Translations under genes and position numbers: made by a program
The notes under the pieces: generated by a model
Seen by the model: the letters and a program-made list of their open reading frames with translations, nothing else
Databases searched by the model: none
What the model was told of the DNA's origin: nothing
DNA from: Aquamicrobium defluvii
GTDB lineage: Bacteria; Pseudomonadota; Alphaproteobacteria; Rhizobiales; Rhizobiaceae
Length of the DNA stretch: 64,000 nt
NCBI RefSeq assembly: GCF_004363725.1
Contig: NZ_SNZF01000006.1
Span: 62,001 to 126,000, forward strand
Direction of reading: 5' to 3'
In this document: piece by piece, positions 1 to 8,694 of the stretch
Layout: every line of letters begins with the position of its first letter
Position numbering within the stretch: position 1 is the stretch's first letter

Positions 1-1545
1 GCCAGGGGCGGTGAAAAAGCCGAGCTTGTCGGCCAGTTCGGCGTCGGCTTCTACTCCGCCTTCATGGTGGCCGAAAAGGTCGAGGTGGTCTCGCGCCCGG
101 CGGGCTCGGAAGAAGCCTGGCGCTGGACCTCCGACGGCAAGGGTTCCTATTCGGTCGGCCCGGCCAAGCCGGAAGACGCGCCGCAGCGCGGCACGCGCGT
201 CGTGTTGCACCTGATGGAGGATGCCGTCTCCTACACCGAGCCCTACCGTCTCGAGCGGCTGGTAAAGTCGCATTCGGGCCATGTTCCGGTGCCGGTCTCG
301 CTGGTAGACAAGTCCGGCGCGGAGCCCCGCGAAATTGCCGATGGCACCGCGCTCTGGGTCAAGTCGAAGAACGAGATCAAGCGGGAAGACTACACCGACT
401 TCTACCGCAGCGTGGCCGGCCAGTATGACGAGCCCGCCGCCACCATCCATTTCCGCGCCGAAGGCAGGCAGGAATACAATGTGCTGGCCTTCATTCCGGG
501 CTCGCGTCCCTTCGACCTGTTCGACCCCGACCGCAGCGGCCACATGAAGCTTTATGTGCGGCGTGTCTTCATCACCGACGATGCCGAGCTTGTGCCGCGC
601 TATCTGCGCTTCGTGCGCGGCATCGTCGATTCCGCCGACCTGCCGCTCAACATCTCGCGCGAGATGATCCAGCAGAATCCGCTGCTGGCCACCATCCGCA
701 AGGGCGTCACCAGCCGGGTGCTCAACGACCTCGCCAAACTGGCCGAGAACGACGCGGAAGCCTATGGCAAGATCTGGGAAAATTTCGGAGCGGTCATCAA
801 GGAAGGGCTCTACGAGGACTTCGAGCGCCGCGAGCAGATCCTGAAGCTGGTACGGTTCGGCTCCACCACCACGGGCGAAGCATCGCGCAGCCTTGCCGAC
901 TATGTGGCGGGCATGAAGGAAGGCCAGAAGGCCATCTACTTCATGACTGGCGACGACCGCGCCCGCCTCGAAGGCTCGCCGCAGCTCGAAGGCTTCAGGG
1001 CGCGCGGCATCGAGGTGCTGCTGCTTACCGATCCCATCGACGCCTTCTGGACCGCCAATGCGCCGGAATTCGACGGCAAGCCGTTCAAATCGGTCACGCA
1101 GGGCGGAGCCGATCTGACCGAGATTCCACTGAACAAGGCGGAAGCGAAGGACAAGCCGGAAACCCCGGCGGAAGTCGACGGCTTCCTCGCCTTCGTGAAG
1201 GAAACGCTGGGCGACGACGTGTCGGATGTCCGGGCCTCGGACCGCCTGACCGAAAGCGCCGTCTGTCTGGTCGCGCCGGAAAATGCGCTCGACCGCCAGT
1301 TCGAGAGGCTGCTCAGCGCCGCCGGCCGGCTGGACAAAGCCTCGAAGCCGATCCTCGAGATCAACCCGCGCCATCCGCGCATTGCGGCGCTGGCCAAGCT
1401 TGGCGAAGCGGAGCCGGACTTCCGCGCCGACGTGGCGCATCTGCTCTACGACGAGGCCCGTGTTCTGGACGGTGATCGCCCGCTCGATGCCAAGGCGTTT
1501 TCGCAGCGCCTTGCCCGATTGATCGACCGCGGGCTGAGCGCATAA
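1..1545 (+). CDS. htpG: Molecular chaperone HtpG (Hsp90), 5' end cut by the window edge
   Basis: The frame is open from base 1 and runs 514 codons to a TAA. The first residues include GQFGVGFYSAFMVA, the glycine-rich ATP-lid motif of the GHKL ATPase domain, so roughly the first 110 residues (most of the nucleotide pocket) lie outside the window. PLNISREMIQQ in the middle domain is another Hsp90 signature, and the C-terminal dimerisation part is complete. HtpG is a cytosolic ATP-driven chaperone for stress-denatured and selected client proteins. A strong hairpin terminator follows the stop, so it probably ends its own transcript. The identification is secure; the start cannot be seen. Confidence 0.97.
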   Translation, partial: ARGGEKAELVGQFGVGFYSAFMVAEKVEVVSRPAGSEEAWRWTSDGKGSYSVGPAKPEDAPQRGTRVVLHLMEDAVSYTEPYRLERLVKSHSGHVPVPVSLVDKSGAEPREIADGTALWVKSKNEIKREDYTDFYRSVAGQYDEPAATIHFRAEGRQEYNVLAFIPGSRPFDLFDPDRSGHMKLYVRRVFITDDAELVPRYLRFVRGIVDSADLPLNISREMIQQNPLLATIRKGVTSRVLNDLAKLAENDAEAYGKIWENFGAVIKEGLYEDFERREQILKLVRFGSTTTGEASRSLADYVAGMKEGQKAIYFMTGDDRARLEGSPQLEGFRARGIEVLLLTDPIDAFWTANAPEFDGKPFKSVTQGGADLTEIPLNKAEAKDKPETPAEVDGFLAFVKETLGDDVSDVRASDRLTESAVCLVAPENALDRQFERLLSAAGRLDKASKPILEINPRHPRIAALAKLGEAEPDFRADVAHLLYDEARVLDGDRPLDAKAFSQRLARLIDRGLSA

Positions 1546-1565
1546 GCAGCCTGCTCCAATACCAG

Positions 1566-1592
1566 ACGGCGGGGAAATTCCCCGCCGTTTTC
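1566..1592 (+). terminator. Rho-independent terminator of htpG
   Basis: Perfect 11-bp arms ACGGCGGGGAA and TTCCCCGCCGT around a single A (1566-1588), followed by TTTTCATTT. It starts 21 bp after the htpG stop and also separates htpG from the convergent pcaF, whose stop is at 1616. On the minus strand the hairpin is followed by few Ts, so it should act mainly for htpG. Confidence 0.85.
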
Positions 1593-1615
1593 ATTTCAGC
1601 AATTGTGCGTCCGCC

Positions 1616-2824
1616 TCATACCGTCTCGATGGCGATGGCGATGCCTTGCCCGACGCCAATGCACATGGTGGCGAGCGCCCGCTTGCCGCCGCGCAGCTTC
1701 AGTTCCAGAGCCGCCGTACCGGTGATGCGCGCGCCCGACATGCCGAGCGGATGTCCGAGCGCGATAGCCCCGCCATTGGGGTTCACATGCGCGGCATCGT
1801 CGGCAAGACCCAGCTCGCGCAGTACCGCAAGCCCCTGCGCGGCAAACGCCTCGTTGAGTTCGATCACATCGAAGGCGGTCGGCGCGAGACCCAGCCGCGC
1901 GCACAGCTTCTGCGTGGCGGGCGCCGGGCCGATGCCCATGACGCGCGGAGCAACGCCGGCGGTCGCGCTACCCAGCACGCGTGCGATGGGCGTAAGGCCA
2001 TATTTCTTCACGGCCGCTTCCGAAGCGACGATGAGCGCCGCGGCACCGTCATTGACGCCGGAAGCGTTGCCGGCGGTGACCGTACCGCCTTCCTTCCTGA
2101 ACGGCGTCGCCAGCTTCGCCAGCGTTTCCACCGTGGTGCCGGCACGCGGATGCTCGTCTTTTGAGACGACCACCGGATCGCCCTTGCGCTGAGGGATCGT
2201 CACAGGCACGATTTCCTGCCCCAGACGTCCGTTCTCCTGCGCCGCGACCGCCTTGTCCTGACTGCGCACGGCAAAGGCGTCCTGATCGGCGCGGCTGACG
2301 CCGAAATCGGCCGCCACGTTCTCAGCCGTCTCCGGCATGGAATCGACGCCATACTGCTTCTTCATCAGCGGGTTGATGAAACGCCAGCCGATGGTGGTGT
2401 CGTGGATTTCGGCGGCGCGTGAGAATGCCGTCTCGGCCTTGGGCATGACGAAGGGCGCGCGGCTCATCGACTCCACGCCACCTGCAATCATCAGCTCGGC
2501 TTCACCGGCCTTGATGGCGCGGGCAGCGCTCATCACCGCATCCATGCCCGAGCCGCACAGGCGGTTGATGGTGGCCCCCGGCACCACCTGCGGCAAACCT
2601 GCCAGCAGCAGCGCCATGCGCGCGACGTTGCGATTGTCCTCGCCGGCCTGGTTGGCGCAGCCATAGAGCACGTCGTCGACCGCTTCCCAGTCGACAGAGG
2701 CATTGCGCTCTATCAACGCCTTCAGCGGCACCGCGCCAAGATCGTCGGCGCGCACCGACGAAAGCGAACCGCCAAAACGGCCAATCGGCGTGCGGATATA
2801 GTCGCAGATATAGGCTTCAGGCAT
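1616..2824 (-). CDS. pcaF: 3-oxoadipyl-CoA thiolase
   Basis: 402 aa, usual for a thiolase. It cleaves beta-ketoadipyl-CoA with CoA into succinyl-CoA and acetyl-CoA, the last step of the beta-ketoadipate pathway. Visible motifs are NRLCGSGMDAV with the nucleophilic Cys near residue 90, GGAIALGHPLGMSGAR with the catalytic His, and the C-terminal MCIGVGQG with the second catalytic Cys. The MPEAYICDYIRTPIGRFGG start matches PcaF and lies one base from the pcaJ stop. A longer in-frame start exists but would run into pcaJ. It is the last gene of pcaI-pcaJ-pcaF. A general acetyl-CoA acetyltransferase is possible by sequence alone; the context decides for PcaF. Confidence 0.93.
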   Translation of the reverse strand: MPEAYICDYIRTPIGRFGGSLSSVRADDLGAVPLKALIERNASVDWEAVDDVLYGCANQAGEDNRNVARMALLLAGLPQVVPGATINRLCGSGMDAVMSAARAIKAGEAELMIAGGVESMSRAPFVMPKAETAFSRAAEIHDTTIGWRFINPLMKKQYGVDSMPETAENVAADFGVSRADQDAFAVRSQDKAVAAQENGRLGQEIVPVTIPQRKGDPVVVSKDEHPRAGTTVETLAKLATPFRKEGGTVTAGNASGVNDGAAALIVASEAAVKKYGLTPIARVLGSATAGVAPRVMGIGPAPATQKLCARLGLAPTAFDVIELNEAFAAQGLAVLRELGLADDAAHVNPNGGAIALGHPLGMSGARITGTAALELKLRGGKRALATMCIGVGQGIAIAIETV

Positions 2825-2825
2825 G

Positions 2826-3497
2826 TCAGAGCTCCGGAACAACAAGATCGGCAATGGTCCCCTCGACGACCAGTCCGGCTCCGGTGAGCCCCTGCAATTC
2901 GTCAAGACTGATGGCTGCCAGCTTTTCGCGCACAACGAAGCGCTGCGCAACGATGTCGATGACGGCAAGGCTGGTGTAGACGCGCGTCACACAGCCGACG
3001 CCGGTGAGCGGCAGGCTGCACGCCCTGACCAGTTTCGGCCGCCCGTCCTTGGTGACGTGATCGGTGATGACGGCGACGCGCTTGGCGCCATGCACGAGGT
3101 CCATGGCCCCGCCCACGGCCGGCACGCCTTTTGGCCCGGTGCTCCAGTTGGCAAGGTCGCCGGTCTCGGCCACTTCATAGGCGCCAAGGATCGCGACATC
3201 GAGATGGCCGCCGCGCACCATGGCGAAACTGTCGGCATGGTGGAAGAATGAGGCGCCGGGGTTCAGCGTTACCGCCTTCTTGCCGGCATTGATGAGGTCC
3301 CAGTCCTCCTTGCCTTCCGGCGGGGCCTTGCCGAAATTGAGAATGCCGTTTTCGGTGTGGAAGATCGCCTGCCTGCCGGGCGGCTGGTATCTGGCGACCA
3401 TTTCGGGAAAGCCGATGCCGAGATTGACATAGGCGCCGTCCTCGATGTCCTGCGCCGCGCGCCAGGCGATCTGGGCGTTGGTGAGCTTGGTGGTCAT
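2826..3497 (-). CDS. pcaJ: 3-oxoadipate CoA-transferase subunit B
   Basis: 223 aa, family I CoA-transferase beta subunit. With PcaI it moves CoA from succinyl-CoA to beta-ketoadipate. The motif HTENGILNFG carries the catalytic glutamate (TENG) that forms the glutamyl-CoA thioester. It begins MTTKLTNAQIAWRAAQDIEDG, with an ATGA overlap (3494-3497) with the pcaI stop, so the two subunits are translationally coupled, and one base separates its stop from pcaF. Related acetoacetate transferases (AtoA) look similar, but the adjacent PcaF and PcaR favour the oxoadipate role. Confidence 0.92.
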   Translation of the reverse strand: MTTKLTNAQIAWRAAQDIEDGAYVNLGIGFPEMVARYQPPGRQAIFHTENGILNFGKAPPEGKEDWDLINAGKKAVTLNPGASFFHHADSFAMVRGGHLDVAILGAYEVAETGDLANWSTGPKGVPAVGGAMDLVHGAKRVAVITDHVTKDGRPKLVRACSLPLTGVGCVTRVYTSLAVIDIVAQRFVVREKLAAISLDELQGLTGAGLVVEGTIADLVVPEL

Positions 3498-4216
3498 GCG
3501 TATTCCACTCCCGCGCGGATCAGCGCTTCTTCCTGAGCCGCATCCCGAACCTCGACAACACGGTCGACAAAAATTCCCGGCGTCACCACATGTTCGGGCT
3601 CGATCTCTCCGGCTGGAACAATCTTCGCGGCCTGAACGATGGTGGTGCGCGCGGCCATCGCCATCAGCGGCGAGAAGTTGCGCGCCGCCTTGCGGTAGGT
3701 GAGGTTGCCGTGCGGATCTGCGAGTTCGGCCTTGATCAGCGCCACATCGGCCTTCAGCCAGCGTTCCTGCACATAGTTGCGGCCCTCGAACTCGGCCACC
3801 GGCTTGCCCTTCGCAAGGTCGGTTCCGTAGGTGGTGGGCGTGTAGAAGGCAGGGATGCCCGCGCCGCCGGCGCGGATGCGCTCGGCCAGCGTGCCCTGCG
3901 GCACCAGTTCGAGCTCGATCGCGCCGGCCAGATATTTCTCCGTGAAAGCGCGCGGATCGGACGAGCGCGGGAAGGAGCATACCATCTTCGCAACCATGCC
4001 CTCGTCGATCATGGCGGCGATGCCGATGCGGCCGTTGCCGGCATTGTTGTTGATCACCGTCAGGTTCTTCGGGCTGCCGGTGGCGCGGAACCGGTCGATC
4101 AGGGCGTGGATCAGCTCGATGGGCGCACCCGCACCGCCGAATCCGCCGATCATCACGACCATGCCATCCTCGATGCCGGCGACCGCTTCGGGAAGACCGG
4201 CGACTGTCTTGTCCAT
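3494..4216 (-). CDS. pcaI: 3-oxoadipate CoA-transferase subunit A
   Basis: 240 aa, family I CoA-transferase alpha subunit. The N-terminal glycine-rich segment GGFGGAGAP is the CoA-binding signature of the family, and INNNAGNG follows. The start chosen (MDKTVAGLPEAVAGI) is the family start; upstream in-frame codons would run through the regulatory region. It is the first gene of the pcaIJF operon, transcribed divergently from the IclR-type gene pcaR across a 138-bp intergenic region that contains a clear dyad. Induction by a beta-ketoadipate-pathway intermediate through PcaR is inferred from this arrangement. Confidence 0.92.
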   Translation of the reverse strand: MDKTVAGLPEAVAGIEDGMVVMIGGFGGAGAPIELIHALIDRFRATGSPKNLTVINNNAGNGRIGIAAMIDEGMVAKMVCSFPRSSDPRAFTEKYLAGAIELELVPQGTLAERIRAGGAGIPAFYTPTTYGTDLAKGKPVAEFEGRNYVQERWLKADVALIKAELADPHGNLTYRKAARNFSPLMAMAARTTIVQAAKIVPAGEIEPEHVVTPGIFVDRVVEVRDAAQEEALIRAGVEYA

Positions 4217-4303
4217 GTCTGCATCCTTTCCGGACGGGCGAAATACGGCCCGATCCTGCGGGCAGCAGACTAGGCAGGCCCGGCCTCTTCCGGCAATGGC
4301 ATT

Positions 4304-4338
4304 TGTGCGATATAGTGTATTTGTTGACTTATCGCACA
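4304..4338. promoter_or_regulatory. Probable PcaR operator between pcaI and pcaR
   Basis: Perfect 9-bp inverted repeat TGTGCGATA (4304-4312) and TATCGCACA (4330-4338) with a 17-bp spacer, in the divergent promoter region and ending 16 bp before the pcaR ATG. Long dyads of this kind are typical for IclR-family regulators such as PcaR/PcaU. Its position lets one protein control both directions. Binding is inferred. Confidence 0.7.
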
Positions 4339-4354
4339 GATCGAAAGGCGCGAC

Positions 4355-5116
4355 ATGACCATTCAGGAGCGCGACATCATGGGCGGCCTGGCCAAGGGGC
4401 TGGCGGTGATCGAGACCTTCACCGCGGAGCGCCCGCGCCAGTCGATCTCGGAAGCGGCTGCCGCCTCCGGGCTCGACCGGGCGACGGCGCGGCGCTGCCT
4501 GCTCACACTGGCCCATCTGGGTTATGCCGATTATGACGGCAAGTTCTTCACCCTGAAGCCGCGCGTGCTGCGGCTGGGCACCGCCTGCCTTGCAACCATG
4601 CCCCTGCCCCAGCTCGTCCGGCCGCAGCTCGACGCGCTTTCCGAACAGCTCGGCGAAAGCTCCTCCGTGTCGATCCTCGACGGGGGCGATATCGTCTATG
4701 TGGCCCGGGCGGCGCAGAAGAAGGTGATGTCGATTGCCCTGATGCCCGGCTCGCGACTGCCCGCCTATTGTACCTCCATGGGCAGGGTGTTGCTCGCCGC
4801 CCTGCCCGGCGATGAAGCGCGCGTGCTTCTTTCGTCAGCACCCTTGCCCGCCCGCACCCCGCACACGCTGACCGCGCCCGAAGCGATACTGGCCGAACTG
4901 GATCGTGTGAGAGAGCAGGGTTATGCGCTGATCGATCAGGAGGTGGAAATCGGGCTGCGCTCCATCGCCGTTCCGCTGTTCAATGCGCGGGGCCTGGTGG
5001 CCGCAGCCGTCAATGTCGGTGTCCCGGCCATGCAGGTCGGCGTGGAAGAGCTTGTTCCCTTGTATTTCGAGGCACTGCGCGGCCTTCAGTCGAACCTGCG
5101 CGCCGTCCTGAGATAG
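4355..5116 (+). CDS. pcaR: IclR-family regulator of the pca genes (PcaR/PcaU type)
   Basis: 253 aa. The N-terminal winged helix (about residues 10-75, with the GLDRATARRCLLTL recognition segment) and the C-terminal IclR effector-binding domain are both complete. The start ATG has GAAAGG just upstream and is followed in the same frame by a second ATG nine codons on. It is divergent from pcaIJF across a shared dyad operator. PcaR/PcaU/PobR proteins sense beta-ketoadipate, protocatechuate or p-hydroxybenzoate; which ligand this one binds cannot be read from the sequence. Activator or repressor function is likewise undetermined. Confidence 0.88.
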   Translation: MTIQERDIMGGLAKGLAVIETFTAERPRQSISEAAAASGLDRATARRCLLTLAHLGYADYDGKFFTLKPRVLRLGTACLATMPLPQLVRPQLDALSEQLGESSSVSILDGGDIVYVARAAQKKVMSIALMPGSRLPAYCTSMGRVLLAALPGDEARVLLSSAPLPARTPHTLTAPEAILAELDRVREQGYALIDQEVEIGLRSIAVPLFNARGLVAAAVNVGVPAMQVGVEELVPLYFEALRGLQSNLRAVLR

Positions 5117-5182
5117 AAAGGGGGTTCCGTGCGACCTGACGCGCGGCATTGCGGGGACGCAAGCCGGTCGAAAGACTTCCGG

Positions 5183-5962
5183 TCAACCAAGGTCGCCGCC
5201 GCTGACCGGCAAGGTGACCCCGGTAATGTAGGATGCCTCGTCCGAGGCCAGGAAGAGGATTGCGCCAGCCTGTTCGTCCAGGGTGCCATAGCGTTTCATC
5301 AGGCTGGACCCGACGGTCTGATCCACAATGGTCCGATACCAGTCCTCCCGTTGATCCTCGGCGGCATTCGGATTTCGGGGAATTGCTCGCGGCGGGGCAT
5401 CGGTGCCGCCGGGCGCTGTCGCGACCACGCGGATTCCGCGTTCGGCGACCTCCCATGCAAGGCTGGCGGTGATCGCATTCACGCCTCCCTTTGCGGCCGC
5501 ATAGGGAACTCGGTTCAGGCTGCGCGTTGCTATGGAACTGACATTCACGATCACTCCCGCTCCTGCCGGGAGCATGTGGTCGAGCGTCGCGCGACAGCAA
5601 TACAGCGTCGGAAACAGAGAACGCCGTATTTCGGCGTCGATCTGTTCGGGCTCATAATGTTCGAAGGGTTTTGCCCAGATCGTTCCTCCGACGTTGTTCA
5701 CCAGAATATCGATGCCGCCCAATCGTTGCGCTGCGAAGGCCAGAGCGTCCTTGCAGCCTTCCCAGGTCTCGAGATCGCCCGGGAAGCTCTCAGCAACGCC
5801 CCCTTCGGCCCGGATGGCTGCCACGACATCGTGGCGCGCATCCGAACGGTCAACGACCATCACACTGGCGCCTTCGCCGGCCATGCGCTCCGCGACACGG
5901 CGGCCGATCCCTTGCGCGGAACCGGTCACCACTGCACGCTTACCCTCAAAACGTCGCATCAT
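5183..5962 (-). CDS. benD: SDR dehydrogenase, BenD-like (1,6-dihydroxycyclohexa-2,4-diene-1-carboxylate dehydrogenase)
   Basis: 259 aa classical short-chain dehydrogenase: GSAQGIG nucleotide-binding motif, NNVGG, and active-site VPYAAAKGG. The stretches NNVGGTIWAKPFEHY, RRSLFPTLYCCRA and SLMKRYGTLDEQ match BenD/XylL proteins, which oxidise the benzoate cis-diol to catechol with loss of CO2 and NADH formation. The usual partners benABC (benzoate dioxygenase) are absent here; upstream on the same strand is a KdgT-type permease 93 bp away. Two adjacent ATG codons are possible starts (5962 or 5959). A different diol or sugar-derived substrate cannot be excluded. Confidence 0.82.
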   Translation of the reverse strand: MMRRFEGKRAVVTGSAQGIGRRVAERMAGEGASVMVVDRSDARHDVVAAIRAEGGVAESFPGDLETWEGCKDALAFAAQRLGGIDILVNNVGGTIWAKPFEHYEPEQIDAEIRRSLFPTLYCCRATLDHMLPAGAGVIVNVSSIATRSLNRVPYAAAKGGVNAITASLAWEVAERGIRVVATAPGGTDAPPRAIPRNPNAAEDQREDWYRTIVDQTVGSSLMKRYGTLDEQAGAILFLASDEASYITGVTLPVSGGDLG

Positions 5963-6055
5963 CTGTCTCCGCGCAGGAGGACTTCCTGCTCACTTGCAAA
6001 ATTTCCTCAAGGTTCCTGGCCGAAGGATGATGCCCGCCGGCTAACCGCCAACCAC

Positions 6056-7099
6056 TCAACCCCCGGAAAATCCCGGCTCCGAACTCACCGCCAAGCTACG
6101 GCTTTCATACATGGCTTCTTCAGCGTCGGGTGAAATTCCGTTGCGTTTCTGCCAGGATGCCAGCCATGCGACGAGGAAGGGCATTGTGAATGCGGTGCAG
6201 ACAACGGCCGCCGCAACCTGAGCCGTCGCAATGCCCTGAATCGGCGCCAGCGAGGGGTCGATCATGGCAATGGCGGCAGGCGTGGCAATTGCATTGCCTG
6301 CGGTGCTTGCTTCGGCGGCGCCAGCGATCAGGTTCCGTGTCGGCCTCGGATGTCCACGCAGCAAGTGCCAGACATAAAGGCAAAGCACCGCGGCGCCGCC
6401 GGAGAAGGCGACCGTGGCGAGACCGAGAAGAATGCCAACGGCGCCGGAGCCGAGGAGCACGCCGAAGTTGATGCCGGCACCGATCGCAAAGGCGGCAAAC
6501 GGAATGATCAGCTTCTCGCCGGGAGCCAGGAAGGTCCGTGCCATCGGGCTGGTATTGCCCAGAATGAAACCGAAGATCATCGGGAAGATCGCCGAGAACA
6601 GGGCCATGGCCGGGAACTCCGCCAATCCCGCAGCGCCCAGCGCGATCATGGTGAGAAAGGGGCCGTCGTTGATCGACAGAATGGAGATCGCGCCCTTGTC
6701 ACTCTTGTTGCCGAACTGGCTGGTCAAGGCGACATAGAGCGAACCGTTCGAGTTGGACATGGCCGCGATGATGGCCAGCGGCAAGAGACCCCAAAGGGTG
6801 CCGTTGGGCATGAGGAAGGCCACGGAAAGCCCGGAAACTACAGCAATCCCGTACTTGGCGAGCAGGAGAACAATGCCCTTCTCGACGGCGGGAACGGCAG
6901 CCCTGACGTCGATCTGCGATCCCACGCACACAAAGAAAAGGCCGATCAAAACGGGGGTGCCGCTCTTGAAAAGCGCCGTGGTGAAGCTGCCTATTTCAAG
7001 CGCTTGGGGTGCGAAGGTCGCGACCACTGCGCCCAAAAAAAGGGGCACGATCATCAGCGCTCCCGGTATGCGCGCGAGATACTTCAAAAATGCGTCCAT
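6056..7099 (-). CDS. kdgT: 2-keto-3-deoxygluconate permease family transporter
   Basis: 347 aa, about ten hydrophobic segments, with the conserved stretches NSNGSLYVAL, INDGPFLTM and AAEASTAGNAIATP of the KdgT family (TC 2.A.10), proton symporters for 2-keto-3-deoxygluconate. The start at MDAFLKYLARIPGA is preceded by GGAGGAAG at good spacing, which rejects the longer upstream frame. It is divergent from catB across a 446-bp region and precedes the benD-like gene on the same strand, so the two may be co-transcribed. With no pectin or uronate genes in the window, the real substrate is open; an aromatic or ring-cleavage acid is conceivable but is only an inference from context. Confidence 0.85.
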   Translation of the reverse strand: MDAFLKYLARIPGALMIVPLFLGAVVATFAPQALEIGSFTTALFKSGTPVLIGLFFVCVGSQIDVRAAVPAVEKGIVLLLAKYGIAVVSGLSVAFLMPNGTLWGLLPLAIIAAMSNSNGSLYVALTSQFGNKSDKGAISILSINDGPFLTMIALGAAGLAEFPAMALFSAIFPMIFGFILGNTSPMARTFLAPGEKLIIPFAAFAIGAGINFGVLLGSGAVGILLGLATVAFSGGAAVLCLYVWHLLRGHPRPTRNLIAGAAEASTAGNAIATPAAIAMIDPSLAPIQGIATAQVAAAVVCTAFTMPFLVAWLASWQKRNGISPDAEEAMYESRSLAVSSEPGFSGG

Positions 7100-7545
7100 G
7101 TTATGTGCTTCCTCCCGATAGCGATATGGACCCAACCGGGCTTCGCAGCAGCGAGTCCCGGAACCATCCCTGCACCGTTGGAGGCACAGGGGTGATTCTG
7201 AAGCCGGCAGGCTCAAATCAAGAAAATTCAACGCGCCGCAGCGCTCCCCAACAACAGGTCGCCTCACGACCTGCTCGCAGCCGCCACCTTGGAAAAATCG
7301 GCCAAATTCGTCAATTTCAAAGCGGGTATCAGCCAATACTCGGAGACCGGGGATGATTGCCGGCCTGAAGCCGCCTCTGCGGCGGCAGGATCGCGGGCCG
7401 ACTGGATGGCGGCTCTTGAGCGTGGAACCCATGCTCCTGGGCATGAGCCATGCGCGGTATCGCGTCAGACCTGCCGAGTATTGGACAATCCGGCGCGCCA
7501 CCTCGAAACTTGCAGCATCGATTGCATTGAAGAAACGGGCGCGAC
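7100..7545. other. Divergent intergenic region kdgT/catB
   Basis: 446 bp without a supported gene. It must hold the promoters of kdgT (leftward) and catB (rightward). The only clear regulatory signal is the dyad GTAT-N6-ATAC at 7326-7339, also found upstream of the dioxygenase gene. Further half sites GTAT occur near 7457 and 7477. An ORF that crosses catB in another frame begins here but has no ribosome-binding site or family resemblance. Confidence 0.6.
7326..7339. promoter_or_regulatory. Candidate CatR-type operator upstream of catB
   Basis: GTATCAGCCAATAC, a 4-bp dyad spaced by 6 bp, 206 bp upstream of the catB start. The same GTAT-N6-ATAC pattern occurs twice upstream of the dioxygenase gene (10731-10744 and 10782-10795), which suggests one LysR-type regulator for both promoters. 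Confidence 0.5.
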
Positions 7546-8694
7546 GTGATCACCATCGACCATATCGAAAGCATTATCATAGACGTGCCGACGGTGCGCG
7601 GCCATGTCCTGTCGATGACAACCATGATGACCCAGTCCGTTGTGCTGCTGCGTGTCCGCTTCTCGGACGGATCGGAAGGCTGGGGCGAAGGTGCTTCCAT
7701 CGGCGGTCTCTCCTACGGCCCCGAAAGCGTGGAAAGCATCAAGCTGGCCGTCGACAGCTATATCGCGCCGGTGCTGCTGGGAAGGGACGCCGACCGCATC
7801 GCCGCCGCTTCCGGGCTGATGGCGCGTGCGGTGAAGGGCAATCACGCGGCCCGCGCGGCCGTGGAAACCGCGCTCTGGGACGGCCTTGCCCGCCGCCTCG
7901 GCACATCCGTGGCCCAGCTTTTCGGCGGCTGCATCCATGAGCGGCTGCCGGTGGCCTGGACGCTCGCCTCCGGCAACAGCGAAACCGACATTGCAGAGGC
8001 CGAGCAGATGCTTTCCGAGCGCCGGCATCGCGATTTCAAGCTCAAGATCGGCAAGCGCAAGGTGAAGGACGACCTCGCCCATGTCGCGGCCATCGCCCGC
8101 GCCGTCGGCGACCGCGGCACCATCCGCGTCGACGTCAACCAGGCGTGGAGCCTGACCGAGGCCCGCTACGGCGTGAAGGGCCTGCAGGAGATCGGCTGCG
8201 TGCTGGTCGAGCAGCCGGTGCCGCGCGAGCGTCTCCACGGCCTGCGCGCCCTTTCACAGGGCTATGAGATCGCCATCATGGCCGACGAGGTGCTGCAAGG
8301 CCCCGCAGACGCCATGCGCGTGGCAGCCGAACGCGCCGCCGATGTGTTTGCGGTCAAGGTCTGCCAGTCGGGCGGACTGATGCCGGCCGCCGAGGTCATC
8401 GCCATCGCGCGGGCAGCCGGCATCGGCCTCTATGGCGGCACCATGCTGGAAAGCGGGCTCGGAACCGCCGCCGCCGTGCAGCTCTTCGCCACCGTGCCGG
8501 AACTGGCATGGGGCACGGAACTGTTCGGCCCGCTGCTGTTGACCGAGGAAATCCTTGCCCAACCGCTGGAGTACCGCGACTTCTCCGTTGCAGTCCCGAC
8601 CGCACCCGGCATCGGCGTCGCGCCCGATCCGGACAAGGTGAAATTCTACCGCCGCGACCGCAGCGACACCTTGCGTGCCGTCGGCGCTCCCTGA
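7546..8694 (+). CDS. catB: Muconate cycloisomerase
   Basis: 382 aa enolase-superfamily enzyme converting cis,cis-muconate to muconolactone. The catalytic set is visible: the KxK motif in FKLKIGKRK, metal ligands in RVDVNQAW, VEQPVPRE and MADEV, the second Lys in FAVKVCQSGG, and the conserved ESGLGTAA. The N-terminal IESIIIDVPTVRGH matches CatB. The start is GTG with a weak AGAAACGG upstream; no nearer ATG fits. Its stop abuts the stop of the convergent LysR gene. CatC (muconolactone isomerase), its normal partner, is not next to it. Confidence 0.92.
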   Translation: MITIDHIESIIIDVPTVRGHVLSMTTMMTQSVVLLRVRFSDGSEGWGEGASIGGLSYGPESVESIKLAVDSYIAPVLLGRDADRIAAASGLMARAVKGNHAARAAVETALWDGLARRLGTSVAQLFGGCIHERLPVAWTLASGNSETDIAEAEQMLSERRHRDFKLKIGKRKVKDDLAHVAAIARAVGDRGTIRVDVNQAWSLTEARYGVKGLQEIGCVLVEQPVPRERLHGLRALSQGYEIAIMADEVLQGPADAMRVAAERAADVFAVKVCQSGGLMPAAEVIAIARAAGIGLYGGTMLESGLGTAAAVQLFATVPELAWGTELFGPLLLTEEILAQPLEYRDFSVAVPTAPGIGVAPDPDKVKFYRRDRSDTLRAVGAP

